A stretch of 64,000 bases of DNA from Lachnospiraceae bacterium (GTDB lineage Bacteria > Bacillota > Clostridia > Lachnospirales > Lachnospiraceae). A program made the position numbers and the translations under genes. Shown here in pieces: positions 25,274 to 34,563 of this stretch (position 1 is its first letter; each line of letters starts with the position of its first letter). Where the stretch lies: the NCBI GenBank assembly GCA_022483465.1, contig JAKVNF010000003.1, positions 1 to 64,000 on the forward strand, given 5' to 3'. A model generated the notes under the pieces. The model had not been told where the DNA came from, ran no database searches, and saw only the letters and a program-made list of their open reading frames with translations.

Positions 25274-26185
25274 TCACTCCTCCTCATAGGCCGTGAAGGC
25301 CTCCAGGGACTTTGCATACTCGGTGGGAGACATGCCGCTGATCCTGCCAAACTGCCGGGTGAAATAGGAGAGGGAGCTGTATCCGAGCCTCGCTGCGATC
25401 TGGGAGAAGGAGAAGTTCTGCTCCCGAATCAGGATCTTGGCGGCATCGATGCGCAGGTGACTGCTGTAGTCATTGACGCCCATGCCGGTGTTCCTGCGCA
25501 CGAGCTTCTGCACCGCGGAGACCGAGAGATGCGTCTCCCTGCAGATCGTCGCCACACTGGGGTGCTCACTGATGTGGGAGAGCAGATAGCTCTTCACATA
25601 CTGGAACTGTGCCCTTTCGTTGTTGCGGCTTGTCACCATCCCGGTAGGGATCCGCTTCCCCGGGGAGGGAAGCTGCGACTGCGTGCCCAGAAGCCGCAGC
25701 AGAAAAAGTTCCAGATTCAGGAGCAGGATCTGCTCGGTCCCGGGCGGGCAGTCCTCCCGCCGCATCAGATAGTTCTGCTTTTCGTCGAGCGCAAAGAGCA
25801 GGCACTGCCTTGCTGCGGCGATGATGCTGGCAAGGTATGCCCTCCCCTGTTCGTCCACCTGGATGATCCTGTGGCGAAAGAAGTCCATGGCTTCATCCTG
25901 GCAGGCGAAGGAGACGACAATGAGGTTTGGGGCGGACTTTCCGTCGGCCTGCACCGCATGGAATTCCAGGGGCTCGTGAAAGGCGCACTCCCCCTGGTGC
26001 AGGAGAAACTGCGTCTCCCCGGAGGTGATGTTCACCTCTCCCCGGTCCACGTAGACGAACTCCCAGAAGCGGTGTTCCTCTCCGCCGTAGACGTAGTCCT
26101 TCCCGTACTCAAAGTAGTGGACGCTGTAGATGGTTGTGATGTGCAGGAGCTGATGCAGCTCCAGACCGCTGTAGAAGGTTTCCAT
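25274..26185 (-). CDS. AraC-family transcription regulator
   Basis: 303 residues. The N-terminal cupin-like sugar-sensing domain (about 1-120, WEFVYVDRGEVNITSGETQF) is followed by a linker and two C-terminal helix-turn-helix motifs (about 205-300: HPSVATICRETHLSVSAVQK and FSFSQIAARLGYSSLSYFTR, ending FGRISGMSPTEYAKS, the AraC signature). ATG 26185 is preferred: the longer GTG frame to 26245 would run through a palindromic operator candidate. Divergent from the glycosidase and sugar importer genes, so it most likely activates them in response to their sugar. Confidence 0.88.
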   Translation of the reverse strand: METFYSGLELHQLLHITTIYSVHYFEYGKDYVYGGEEHRFWEFVYVDRGEVNITSGETQFLLHQGECAFHEPLEFHAVQADGKSAPNLIVVSFACQDEAMDFFRHRIIQVDEQGRAYLASIIAAARQCLLFALDEKQNYLMRREDCPPGTEQILLLNLELFLLRLLGTQSQLPSPGKRIPTGMVTSRNNERAQFQYVKSYLLSHISEHPSVATICRETHLSVSAVQKLVRRNTGMGVNDYSSHLRIDAAKILIREQNFSFSQIAARLGYSSLSYFTRQFGRISGMSPTEYAKSLEAFTAYEEE

Positions 26186-26203
26186 GCCGCTATGATACGG
26201 CAA

Positions 26204-26220
26204 TTGCACGGATCGTGCAA
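26204..26220. promoter_or_regulatory. Palindromic operator candidate between araC-type gene and glycosidase gene
   Basis: TTGCACG, GAT, CGTGCAA: a perfect 7-3-7 inverted repeat in the divergent intergenic region, 19 bases upstream of the regulator start. A second hairpin AATCCCC/GGGGATT lies at about 26317-26333, nearer the glycosidase gene. Confidence 0.55.
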
Positions 26221-26369
26221 ATTTAGTGATGGATAGTGAAAACACGAAGGGGCCGGGTGGGATATCATAAGGGCAAGTAAAGTTTAGAACAGCAATGCGT
26301 TAACGTGCGGTAAAGAAATCCCCACAGGGGATTCCGGGCAGAGAACAGAGAATGCAGCGGGGGGACAGA

Positions 26370-28259
26370 ATGCAGCTGAGGGTGAGAGATCTGACGCTTG
26401 ACTATGACGAGAGAACCCTGGAATTTCGGGTGACCCAGTCTGACGGGACGGTCTGGGAGACCGATCCCTGCGCTCCCCCAAGACTGGTCTTTCCGGAAGA
26501 GGAGATCCCCTTCCGGAGTGCCCGGTCGATTGTCACCACCAGGGTGAAAAACGGTGTGGGAGAGGGAATCCGCACGGAGTTTCGCGGCTTCCCGGGGCTG
26601 GATCCCTCCTACGCCTTTGCAACGATCCTCCAGATCGACGAGACATCAGGGGATCTCTCCTTTTCATGGATCCCCCTCTGCGAGGTGGGAAGACTGCCGG
26701 AGCGAGTCTTCTGGCCGGCACCCTTTGTCTTTGCGGAGCCCTCAGATCAGTGGTACACGCTCCTGACCCAGCGCCAGGGCATGCTGATCCCCAACACCTG
26801 GAGGACGGATCTAAAGCCCCTTGCCTTTGACGGACTGTTCCTGACCGCGGGCAGCTACATGCCCTGGTTTGCCCAGGTTAAGGAGAGATCCGGGTATCTC
26901 GCCATCAGCACCACCCCCTGGGATGCCGGGTGCAGGGCGGAGCACCGGGGAGAAGTCCCCGGGACAAAGGTCTGTCAGTACCTGCTCCCCAGCCTTGGCA
27001 GGATGCGGTATCCGAGAATCCTTCGGATGACCTTCCGAGAAAACTGCACCTACACCGACCTCTGCAAGGTCTACCGGCAGTACGTGAAGGAGGAGGGCCG
27101 CCTTCGGACCCTGCGGGAGAAGGCAGCCGAGAACCCCGCTGTGGAGGAGCTGATCCGGTGCAGCTTTGTCCACATGGGCATCAAGACCTATGTGAGGCCG
27201 GATTCCGATGCCTATGATCCGAAGAACCCGGAGAAGAACAACCACCTGACGGGCTTTGCAGAGAGGGATCAGGAGATCCAGGCACTTCACGCGGCGGGGG
27301 CGGGGAAGATCTACCTCCACCTGGACGGCTGGGCGCAGCCGGGATATGACAACTGCCATCCGGATTACTATCCGGTCTGCCAGGAGGCAGGGGGAGAGGA
27401 GGGGCTGAAGGCCCTGATACGAGACCTGCACCAAAGGGGAGACCTTGTCGGCCTCCATGATCAGTACCGGGACTTCTACCGGGCGGCAGCAAGTTATCGG
27501 GATGAGGATGCCTGCATGCGGCAGGATGGAAGCATCTTTACGCACAGCAGGTGGGCCGGCGGTCCGCAGGGGTATCTGTGCGCCAGCTTTGCAAAGAACT
27601 TCGTGCGAAGAAACTTCACGCGCCTGTTTGAAGGCGGCATCCACCCGGACTGTGCGTATCTGGATGTCTTTACCTGCAACGATGCGGATGAGTGCTTCAA
27701 CCCGGAGCATCCGATGACAAGGCGGGAGTGCCTGGCCTACCGCGCGGGCTGCTTTTCCTGGCTTACCGCCCACGGAATCCTGCCGAGTTCGGAGGAGGTC
27801 TCTGACTGGAGCATTCCCTCGCTGGTCTTCTGTCACTATGCGCCCTATGAGTTCATGATGGACGCACCGGGTACGCCGCGGGAGGGAATCCCGGTCCCGC
27901 TCTTCAACCTGGTCTATCACGACTGCATCATCGAGCCCTGGATGATGGACCGGGTGCGCGAAGACGACGACTACATGCTCTACGCCCTGCTCGCGGGCGG
28001 AGCCCCGTACCTTCGCCGCGACGCCGCCTATCCCAACATCGACGGCGCCTTTGCGGGAATCCCGATGGGGGAAGCCGAGATGGCAGCGCGTGCGAATCTC
28101 GTCTCCACGTTCTACCAGAGGATCGCCATGGAGGAGCTCGTCTCCCACGAGCTTGTGGACGGGGATCCCCAGCTGCAGCGCTCCGTCTTTTCCGACGGCT
28201 CCTCCGTCACGGTGGATTTCCGAAAAGAGCGGTATGAGATCCGTGACAGCGGGACCTGA
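26370..28259 (+). CDS. Glycoside hydrolase-like protein, GH129/DUF5696-like
   Basis: 629 residues from ATG 26370 (ATG 26352 is also in frame). No signal peptide, so cytoplasmic. N-terminal beta-rich domain (about 1-240), then an apparent TIM barrel: IYLHLDGWAQPGYDN, LVGLHDQYRDFYR, then CAYLDVFTCND with a probable nucleophile Asp (residue 432) and SSEEVSDW with acidic residues 43 positions later. This layout and length recall GH129 alpha-N-acetylgalactosaminidases, related to GH101, which act on mucin-type sugars. The family call is tentative. Together with the importer it would process an imported glycan. Confidence 0.6.
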   Translation: MQLRVRDLTLDYDERTLEFRVTQSDGTVWETDPCAPPRLVFPEEEIPFRSARSIVTTRVKNGVGEGIRTEFRGFPGLDPSYAFATILQIDETSGDLSFSWIPLCEVGRLPERVFWPAPFVFAEPSDQWYTLLTQRQGMLIPNTWRTDLKPLAFDGLFLTAGSYMPWFAQVKERSGYLAISTTPWDAGCRAEHRGEVPGTKVCQYLLPSLGRMRYPRILRMTFRENCTYTDLCKVYRQYVKEEGRLRTLREKAAENPAVEELIRCSFVHMGIKTYVRPDSDAYDPKNPEKNNHLTGFAERDQEIQALHAAGAGKIYLHLDGWAQPGYDNCHPDYYPVCQEAGGEEGLKALIRDLHQRGDLVGLHDQYRDFYRAAASYRDEDACMRQDGSIFTHSRWAGGPQGYLCASFAKNFVRRNFTRLFEGGIHPDCAYLDVFTCNDADECFNPEHPMTRRECLAYRAGCFSWLTAHGILPSSEEVSDWSIPSLVFCHYAPYEFMMDAPGTPREGIPVPLFNLVYHDCIIEPWMMDRVREDDDYMLYALLAGGAPYLRRDAAYPNIDGAFAGIPMGEAEMAARANLVSTFYQRIAMEELVSHELVDGDPQLQRSVFSDGSSVTVDFRKERYEIRDSGT

Positions 28260-28357
28260 TCCTTTTCAATAGGAAACTCCCCGGATGAGCTGTTCCGGGT
28301 TAATGGCATTCGACAGAATGCCCACAGGGCAAGAAAGTATAGCCCAAGGAGGTCGTT

Positions 28358-29689
28358 ATGAAAAACAAGAAAAAGTTCCTGTCCCTTGGTCTTGTCGGCG
28401 TCATGACCGCCGCAGCACTTGCCGGCTGCGGCTCCTCATCCTCGTCGTCGCAGACAGCAGCCTCGGACGCAGCGGCAGCGGGATCGACCCAGTCCGCAGA
28501 GAGCCAGGGCAGCGGCGAGAAGGTCTCCCTGTCCTTCGGCATCTGGGATGAGAACCAGCGCGGTGCCATGCAGCAGATGGTGGATGCCTACGAGAAGGAG
28601 AACCCGAACGTCTCCATCGAGATCCAGCTCACACCCTACAAGGGATCCGAGTACTGGACCAAGCTCGAGGCAGCGGCAACCGGCGGCACCGCACCGGATG
28701 TGTTCTGGATCAACGTCCTGCATCTGGACTCCTACGAGCAGGGCGGCATTCTCGCTGACCTGACCGACAAGATCGCTTCCTCCGACATCAAAGACAGCTT
28801 TCCGGAGGCCCTTCTGAACAACTACGTGCGGGATGGCAAGAACTACGCCGTTCCCAAGGATTTCGACACCAACGCCCTCTGGTACAACAAGGATCTGTTT
28901 GACCAGGCGGGGGTTGCCTATCCCACGGACGACATGAGCTATGACGATCTGGTTGCCCTGTGCAAGGAGCTCAAGGACAAGCTCCCGGACGGCGTCTATC
29001 CGTTTGCCTGCCCGGTGGATTTCCAGACCTGGTATTATCAGACGATCTACGCCAACGGCGGCTACATCCTGAATGAGGACAAGACGGCAACGGGCTATGA
29101 TCTCCCGGAGACCCAGGAGGGCATTCAGTGCTGGATCGACCTCATCAATGACGGCTACTCTCCGAGCGCCAACACCCTCTCTGAGACCGGTGCGGATGCC
29201 ATGTTTGAGGGACAGCAGATCGCGATGAACTTCGCAGGCTCCTACATGCTCCCGGAGTATGCGGCCAACGAACAGATCAAGGACAAGATCGACTGCGTCG
29301 AGATCCCGACCTTCAACGGCGTTGAGGACAACGTCATCAACGGCCTCGGCTATGCGGTCTATGCGGGCTCCAAGAACCTGGACGCGGCAGAGGACTTCGC
29401 GATCTGGCTGGGCAGCCAGGAGGCACAGGACATTCAGGGCAAGACCGGCGTCGTCATCTCTGCAAGAACCGACTGCCAGAAGGACTTCGCCGAGGCAAAT
29501 ACGCAGTACAACGTCGCTGCCTACACCAATCATGCGGACATCGCTTATCCGCTTCCTGTCTGCCTGAACGCGGCAGAGCTCTATGACACGGAGGCAACCT
29601 GGATCACCAAGGCCTATACCGGAGAGATGAGTCTGAAGGATGCCTGCGCGAGCCTGAAGCAGGAGGCAGACGCCCTGCTGACACAGTAA
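28358..29689 (+). CDS. Sugar ABC transporter substrate-binding lipoprotein
   Basis: 443 residues. Lipoprotein signal with lipobox LAGC (lipidated Cys24), a Ser/Ala-rich linker, then an SBP_bac_1 fold (LSFGIWDENQRGAMQQMVDA, APDVFWINVLHLDSYEQGGI, AVPKDFDTNALWYNKDLFDQ). It sits on the outer face of the membrane and delivers an oligosaccharide to the two permeases downstream. AAGGAGG lies 9 bases before ATG 28358. A small hairpin GGCATTC/GAATGCC (28305-28322) lies in the leader. No ATPase gene is present, so a shared MsmK-type ATPase elsewhere is likely. Confidence 0.93.
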   Translation: MKNKKKFLSLGLVGVMTAAALAGCGSSSSSSQTAASDAAAAGSTQSAESQGSGEKVSLSFGIWDENQRGAMQQMVDAYEKENPNVSIEIQLTPYKGSEYWTKLEAAATGGTAPDVFWINVLHLDSYEQGGILADLTDKIASSDIKDSFPEALLNNYVRDGKNYAVPKDFDTNALWYNKDLFDQAGVAYPTDDMSYDDLVALCKELKDKLPDGVYPFACPVDFQTWYYQTIYANGGYILNEDKTATGYDLPETQEGIQCWIDLINDGYSPSANTLSETGADAMFEGQQIAMNFAGSYMLPEYAANEQIKDKIDCVEIPTFNGVEDNVINGLGYAVYAGSKNLDAAEDFAIWLGSQEAQDIQGKTGVVISARTDCQKDFAEANTQYNVAAYTNHADIAYPLPVCLNAAELYDTEATWITKAYTGEMSLKDACASLKQEADALLTQ

Positions 29690-29700
29690 CCAATCCGGCT

Positions 29701-29764
29701 CCGGCGGGGGAGACCTCTCCCCTGCCGGGCGCTGACAGGAGAGCATCCCGCAGAAGGCTGCGGG
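29701..29764 (+). other. Intergenic hairpins between binding protein and permease genes
   Basis: CCGGCGGGGGAG (29701-29712) pairs with CTCCCCTGCCGG (29717-29728); CCCGCAG (29747-29753) pairs with CTGCGGG (29758-29764). No T tracts. In many importer operons such stems protect the binding-protein message and lower permease expression. Confidence 0.6.
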
Positions 29765-29777
29765 TGGGAGAACAGTC

Positions 29778-30719
29778 ATGGCAACAGACAGAAGAGTCGC
29801 AAAAGAGGGAGCGCCCAGTGTGCGCCGCGGGGTGACCAGGCGGACAAAGATGAACTGGGTCTTTTCCTACTGCATGATTGCACCGCTATGCATCGGCCTT
29901 GCGGTCTTTTACCTCTGGCCCTTTGTGCAGAACCTGTGGTTCAGCTTCAACGACGTCACCAAGTTCAACATCTCCACGTTCTGCGGGCTGGACAACTACA
30001 GGAAGCTGTTCGGAGACAAGGAGGTGTGGAAGGCGCTGTCCAATACGCTCAAGTACGTGGTGGTCACCGTCCCTCTGGGGATGTGTTTTTCCATCCTTCT
30101 TGCCGCCCTTCTGAACATGAAGATCCGCGGCAAGTCCTTCTACCGGGTTTTGTACTTCCTCCCCTCGATCACCATGTCCGCGGCAGTAGCCATGGTGTGG
30201 AAGTGGATCTTCAACGAGCAGATGGGAATCCTGAACAGCGCGCTGAAGGCCATGGGAATGTCCGGCCACAACTGGCTCACTGACAACAGGACTGCGCTCT
30301 TCTGCATCATGATCGTCGGCATGTGGATGACCATCGGCTACAACATGATCATCCTTCTCGCCGGCATGCAGGGGATCTCCAAGACCTACTACGAGGCGGC
30401 GAGCATGGACGGCGCCGGGGTGTGGGCGAGGTTTTTCCACGTGACGCTCCCGCTTCTGACCCCAACGATCTTCTTCGTGATGATCACCTCCATCATCTCG
30501 GGCTTCCAGGTGTTTGACGCGGTCTACATGATGATCGGAAAGACAAATCCCGCCTTTGATGACACCCAGACCATCGTCATGCTCTTCTATGAGCAGGCGT
30601 TTGACTACGGGCACAAGGGCTATGCGGCGGCAATCTCCGTTCTGCTCTTTGCCATCATCCTGGTGCTGACCATTGTGCAGTTTTCGCTGCAGAAGAAGTG
30701 GGTGAATTACGATGAGTAA
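29778..30719 (+). CDS. Sugar ABC transporter permease, MalF/UgpA-type
   Basis: 313-residue inner-membrane subunit with six predicted helices. A basic N-terminal tail precedes the first helix (about residues 30-52). The EAA loop that contacts the ATPase is visible as YYEAASMDGAGVWARFFHVT followed by LPLLTP. GGGAG lies upstream of the ATG. It forms a heterodimer with the product of the next gene, whose start overlaps its stop by 8 bases. Confidence 0.93.
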   Translation: MATDRRVAKEGAPSVRRGVTRRTKMNWVFSYCMIAPLCIGLAVFYLWPFVQNLWFSFNDVTKFNISTFCGLDNYRKLFGDKEVWKALSNTLKYVVVTVPLGMCFSILLAALLNMKIRGKSFYRVLYFLPSITMSAAVAMVWKWIFNEQMGILNSALKAMGMSGHNWLTDNRTALFCIMIVGMWMTIGYNMIILLAGMQGISKTYYEAASMDGAGVWARFFHVTLPLLTPTIFFVMITSIISGFQVFDAVYMMIGKTNPAFDDTQTIVMLFYEQAFDYGHKGYAAAISVLLFAIILVLTIVQFSLQKKWVNYDE

Positions 30720-31566
30720 CAAAACCGAAGCGGCAACGGTCAAAAAGAGGGTACCGGCCTCTCACATTGTGGCGCACATCATCCTGATCGCCGGAATCCT
30801 TATCGTGGCGTTCCCGTTCTTCTGGATGGTCGTCACCTCCTTTAAGACAGACGGCGAGGCGATGCAGATCCCGCCGACAATCCTGCCAAAGCAGTGGACT
30901 GTGGATGCCTACCGGCAGATCGTATCGGGCCTTCCCTTTGCGAAGATCTACCTGAACACAATCCTCTCCACGGTGGTGACCACGATCGGGCAGGTTGTGA
31001 TCTGCAGCATGGCAGCCTACGCCTTTGCAAGGTATGAGTTTCCGGGGAAACGCTTTTTGTTCATGCTCCTTCTCTCTGTGCTGATGGTGCCGGGACAGAT
31101 CTTCCTGATCCCGCAGTACACCATCATCATGAAGATGCACCTTCTTGACACGATCCCGGCGCTGTTTATCCCGAACCTGTTCAGCGCCTTCGGCACGTTC
31201 CTGATGCGGCAGTTCTTCATGACGCTGCCGAAGGAGCTGGAGGAGGCGGCCATCATAGACGGCGCCGGCAGGACAAGAATCTTTCTGCAGATCATGCTCC
31301 CGCTGTCAAAGCCGGGGCTCATCTCCCTGGTCATCTTTACGGTGCGGTTTGCCTGGAATGACTTCATGTGGCCCCTCATCGTCAACACCTCCACCGACAA
31401 GATGACCCTGGGCCCTGCGCTCTCCACCCTTCAGGGCCAGTACCGGGTCCAGTACCCGATGCAGATGGCAGGCGCGGTGCTCGCGGTGATACCGCTTGTC
31501 ATCGTGTTCTTCATCTTCCAGAACCAGTTCCTGGAGGGCGTTGCCCACTCCGGGATCAAGGGGTAA
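30712..31566 (+). CDS. Sugar ABC transporter permease, MalG/UgpE-type
   Basis: 284 residues, six predicted helices, EAA loop ELEEAAIIDGAGRTRIFLQI followed by MLPLSKPG. The C-terminus ends FLEGVAHSGIKG, typical for CUT1 sugar permeases. Translationally coupled to the first permease. Confidence 0.93.
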   Translation: MSNKTEAATVKKRVPASHIVAHIILIAGILIVAFPFFWMVVTSFKTDGEAMQIPPTILPKQWTVDAYRQIVSGLPFAKIYLNTILSTVVTTIGQVVICSMAAYAFARYEFPGKRFLFMLLLSVLMVPGQIFLIPQYTIIMKMHLLDTIPALFIPNLFSAFGTFLMRQFFMTLPKELEEAAIIDGAGRTRIFLQIMLPLSKPGLISLVIFTVRFAWNDFMWPLIVNTSTDKMTLGPALSTLQGQYRVQYPMQMAGAVLAVIPLVIVFFIFQNQFLEGVAHSGIKG

Positions 31567-31593
31567 CCCCATCACAACAGATACAAACAGACA

Positions 31594-31626
31594 GCCGTCT
31601 GCTCCAGCGGAGCGGGCGGCATTTTT
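31594..31626 (+). terminator. Hairpin with T tract after the permease genes
   Basis: GCCGTC-GCTCC pairs with GGAGC-GGGCGGC, followed by ATTTTT. It lies only 17 bases before the oxidoreductase start, so it may partly separate that gene from the importer. Confidence 0.6.
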
Positions 31627-31642
31627 ACAGGGAGGAATCAAC

Positions 31643-32866
31643 TTGAACAACAAAGAACTGCAGATCGGCATCGTGGGACTGGGACAGAGAGGGTACGATC
31701 TCCTGAAGGAGGTGCTCCTGCCCCAGGGGGTCAGGATCGCCGCGGTCTGCGACTGCTATGCGGACAGAAGAGATCAGGCGGCAGAGCTTGTCACGAAGGC
31801 CGGGCAGGCTGCTCCTGCAAAGTGTGAGCGCTATGAGGACATGCTCTCGATGGATGCCATCAGGGCGGTGGTGATTGCCTCCTCCTGGGACACCCACATC
31901 CCCTATGCCTGCGAGGCCATGCGGGCCGGCAAGTACGCCGCCATGGAAGTCGGCGGCGCCTATTCCGTGGAGGACTGCTGGAAGCTGGTGCGGACCTACG
32001 AGGAGACCGGCTGCGAGTGCATGATCCTGGAGAACTGCTGCTACGGCAGGGACGAGCTCATGGTTCTGAACATGGTCCGGCAGGGGCTCTTCGGGGAGAT
32101 CGTCCACTGTGAGGGCGGCTACCGGCATGACCTTCGAGATGAGGTCGCCTACGGGAGGGAGAACCGGCACTACCGGTTCCTGAACTACAGAAACCGCAAC
32201 TGTGAGAACTATCCGACCCATGAGCTGGGGCCCATTGCAAACGTCCTGAATCTGAACCGGGGCAACCGGATGCTGAGCCTTGTTTCGGTCGCCTCCAGGA
32301 GCGCAGGTCTCCACGACTATCTCCTGCGGGAGAAGGGAGAGGCGTACGACGCCACAAACATGACCTTTGCCCAGGGAGACGTGGTGACGACGATCATCAC
32401 CTGCGCCCATGGGGAGACCATCACCATGACTCTGGACACGACGCTTCCGAGGTTCTACTCCAGGGCGTTCACGGTCCAGGGAACCCGGGGCATGTACATG
32501 GAGGACAACCACAGCATCTATCTTGACAGCAGGGACCGGAAGTACGACTTCTCCTGGCGGGAGCACTGGGGAAATGCGGACGGCTACCGCGGGGACTATG
32601 AGCATCCGACCTGGAAGCGGTATCTGGAAGGGGAGAGGCGCGGCGGCCACGGCGGCATGGACTGGATCGAGTTTGAGGACTTCTTTGCTGCTGTGAGAGA
32701 CGGCGCAAAGGTCCCGCTGAACGTCTACGATGCGGCCTCCTGGATGGCGATCACGCCCCTCTCCGAGCAGAGCATTGCAATGGGAGGGATGCCCGCAGCC
32801 ATCCCGGACTTCACGGGAGGCCGCTGGATGAAGGAGGCACCCTGGCACCCCTACCTGGAGTCCTGA
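31643..32866 (+). CDS. Gfo/Idh/MocA-family oxidoreductase
   Basis: 407 residues, TTG start at 31643 supported by AGGGAGGA 6 bases upstream; no ATG lies nearby in frame. N-terminal Rossmann fold (IGIVGLGQRGYDLL, dinucleotide binding), AVVIASSWDTHIPYACEAMR and a later NYPTHELGPI segment where these enzymes carry catalytic His. It probably oxidises or epimerises a sugar released by the glycosidase, acting in the cytoplasm; the substrate is unknown. It is the last gene of the sugar locus. Confidence 0.85.
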   Translation: MNNKELQIGIVGLGQRGYDLLKEVLLPQGVRIAAVCDCYADRRDQAAELVTKAGQAAPAKCERYEDMLSMDAIRAVVIASSWDTHIPYACEAMRAGKYAAMEVGGAYSVEDCWKLVRTYEETGCECMILENCCYGRDELMVLNMVRQGLFGEIVHCEGGYRHDLRDEVAYGRENRHYRFLNYRNRNCENYPTHELGPIANVLNLNRGNRMLSLVSVASRSAGLHDYLLREKGEAYDATNMTFAQGDVVTTIITCAHGETITMTLDTTLPRFYSRAFTVQGTRGMYMEDNHSIYLDSRDRKYDFSWREHWGNADGYRGDYEHPTWKRYLEGERRGGHGGMDWIEFEDFFAAVRDGAKVPLNVYDAASWMAITPLSEQSIAMGGMPAAIPDFTGGRWMKEAPWHPYLES

Positions 32867-33322
32867 GCGCGGACAGGAGAGAGGGGCAAAACCAGAATGG
32901 AGAGCAGCTGGGAGCGGACAGACGGAAAGAGACAGGGCCTGCCGGGATATCCGACATCCGCGCGTGACGACGGCATGGCTGCTTTTCTGATGAACGCATC
33001 CTCTGGGTTTGAACGAACACAAGACCGGAACAGAACAGTCAATTGAAAAATGGCGACCGAGATGGCAGACGCAAGACGGCATCATTTCCTGGGAGATGCG
33101 AAATGGGCAGGATTGGCAAGGAGGGTGCTTCTTCCCCTATCCGGAACCGACCGGATCGGCGCATCGTGCGTCGTGCTTTCTTCCTGATGAAAATATATGA
33201 TAGCACAAGCTGAATGACAGCCAACCGGATCCCATGAGAAGAACCTCCCGGCTGTGACGCCGAGAAGCCCATGTACAGATGCGATATGTGGACTTTTCGG
33301 ACGAATTGTGTTCAATCAGCCC
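32867..33322. other. Intergenic region before the polysaccharide locus
   Basis: About 450 bases with no convincing gene, RNA or repeat; frames here are short and lack ribosome sites. The DNA becomes more AT-rich from about 33190 towards the promoter at 33323. Confidence 0.5.
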
Positions 33323-33350
33323 TTGTAATATTTTCCTGTCACGCTATAAT
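33323..33350 (+). promoter_or_regulatory. Sigma-A type promoter of the polysaccharide locus
   Basis: TTGTAA (33323-33328), 16-bp spacer, TATAAT (33345-33350). Transcription from about 33357 gives a leader of roughly 145 bases before the cpsC-type gene. Confidence 0.7.
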
Positions 33351-33418
33351 TTCATTGCATTATGTCTATGCAACATAAATTCTGATTTTTGATTGCGAGA
33401 AGAAGAGACATAGGAACA

Positions 33419-33453
33419 GAGGATTCTGCACCACGGGAATCCTCTCCCTTTTT
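33419..33453 (+). terminator. Leader attenuator hairpin
   Basis: GAGGATT (33419-33425) pairs with AATCCTC (33438-33444), followed by a pyrimidine stretch with TTTTT (33449-33453). It lies between the promoter and the first gene, where antiterminator control (LoaP/NusG-type regulators act on such loci in Firmicutes) would be placed; no such regulator is encoded in the window. Confidence 0.6.
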
Positions 33454-33501
33454 GTGTCCGCGCAGAACCCTGCAGAAGATGCAGCAGTATGGAGAGAGTA
33501 C

Positions 33502-34506
33502 ATGGAATCGGAACGCACAACCCCGCAGAACAGATATAACCAGAGCATGAACCCGAGGCAGAACACGATCGACCTCGTTGAGGTGTTCAGCCTGCTGTTT
33601 CACTACCTATGGCTGATCGTGATCGTCGGCGCCGCCTGTGCGGTGGGCGCCTACTGTGTGAGCCGGTTTGTCCTGCCCAAGGAGTATCAGTCCACCACCA
33701 GCGTCTACATCATCGACCGGAGTGACAACAGCCAGACGACCTACAACGATCTGCAGGCGGGCGCCCAGCTCACCAATGACTATGCGGAGCTGATCCGTGG
33801 GGATTACGTCATCAATGAGACCATCCGGGAACTCGGCCTCTCCGATACCTATGACAAGCTCCGGGACCGGGTAACGGTGACGGTGCCGGACAACACGCGC
33901 CTCGTGTTCATCACGGTCACGGACTACGATCCCGAGCAGGCGCAGAAGATCGCCGATACGATCCGGGAGGTCTCCGCACAGCACATCACGGAGGTCATGC
34001 AGATCGATGCGGTCAACGTGGATGCCAAGGCGACGCTTCCCACCAAGCCCTCTGCACCCCACAACGGGCGGAATGCGGTCGTAGCGGCCCTGATCGGGAT
34101 TCTCCTGACCTGTGCCGTGGTCATTGTCCGCTACCTTCTCGATGACACGGTCAAGACCCCGGATGACATCCAGAAGTACGTGCAGCTCTCCACCCTGGCG
34201 GTGGTCCCGATGAACCGGGGGCTCTCCGCCGAGGAGAAAAAGATCCTCAGGAGGGAAACCCCTCCCAGAAGAAGCCGGGAGGAGGATGAGAATCCCAGGG
34301 GGAGAAGGAGCGCCGGGGACCGGAAAGAGGAAGGAAGCGCCCGGCCCGCAGAGAAAAAAGCGCAGCACGCAGCAGAGAGAGCGGTGCAGCAGGAGGACCT
34401 CGGATATGAGGAGGACGACACCTGGGAGGACGACACGGAGACCGGCCGCACCGATCCGGATCACCTTCAGTTTGTCAACATCGGGGAGAACGGCGACAGG
34501 GAGTGA
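33502..34506 (+). CDS. cpsC: Wzz/CpsC-type chain-length and kinase-activating protein
   Basis: 334 residues from ATG 33502 with GGAGAG 5 bases upstream. A first transmembrane helix (about 30-52) and a second (about 190-212) enclose an extracellular Wzz domain (KEYQSTTSVYIIDR, NDYAELIRGDYVINETIREL). The cytoplasmic tail is unusually long (about 120 residues), highly charged and rich in Arg, Glu and Asp. In this family the protein sets polymer length and activates the partner tyrosine kinase, encoded next. The charged tail may be the kinase contact. Confidence 0.88.
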   Translation: MESERTTPQNRYNQSMNPRQNTIDLVEVFSLLFHYLWLIVIVGAACAVGAYCVSRFVLPKEYQSTTSVYIIDRSDNSQTTYNDLQAGAQLTNDYAELIRGDYVINETIRELGLSDTYDKLRDRVTVTVPDNTRLVFITVTDYDPEQAQKIADTIREVSAQHITEVMQIDAVNVDAKATLPTKPSAPHNGRNAVVAALIGILLTCAVVIVRYLLDDTVKTPDDIQKYVQLSTLAVVPMNRGLSAEEKKILRRETPPRRSREEDENPRGRRSAGDRKEEGSARPAEKKAQHAAERAVQQEDLGYEEDDTWEDDTETGRTDPDHLQFVNIGENGDRE

Positions 34507-34563
34507 GGACGCGGTTTTTGTCCATCCTGCTGATACAGGCCGTAAGGCGGCCATGGAGAACCT

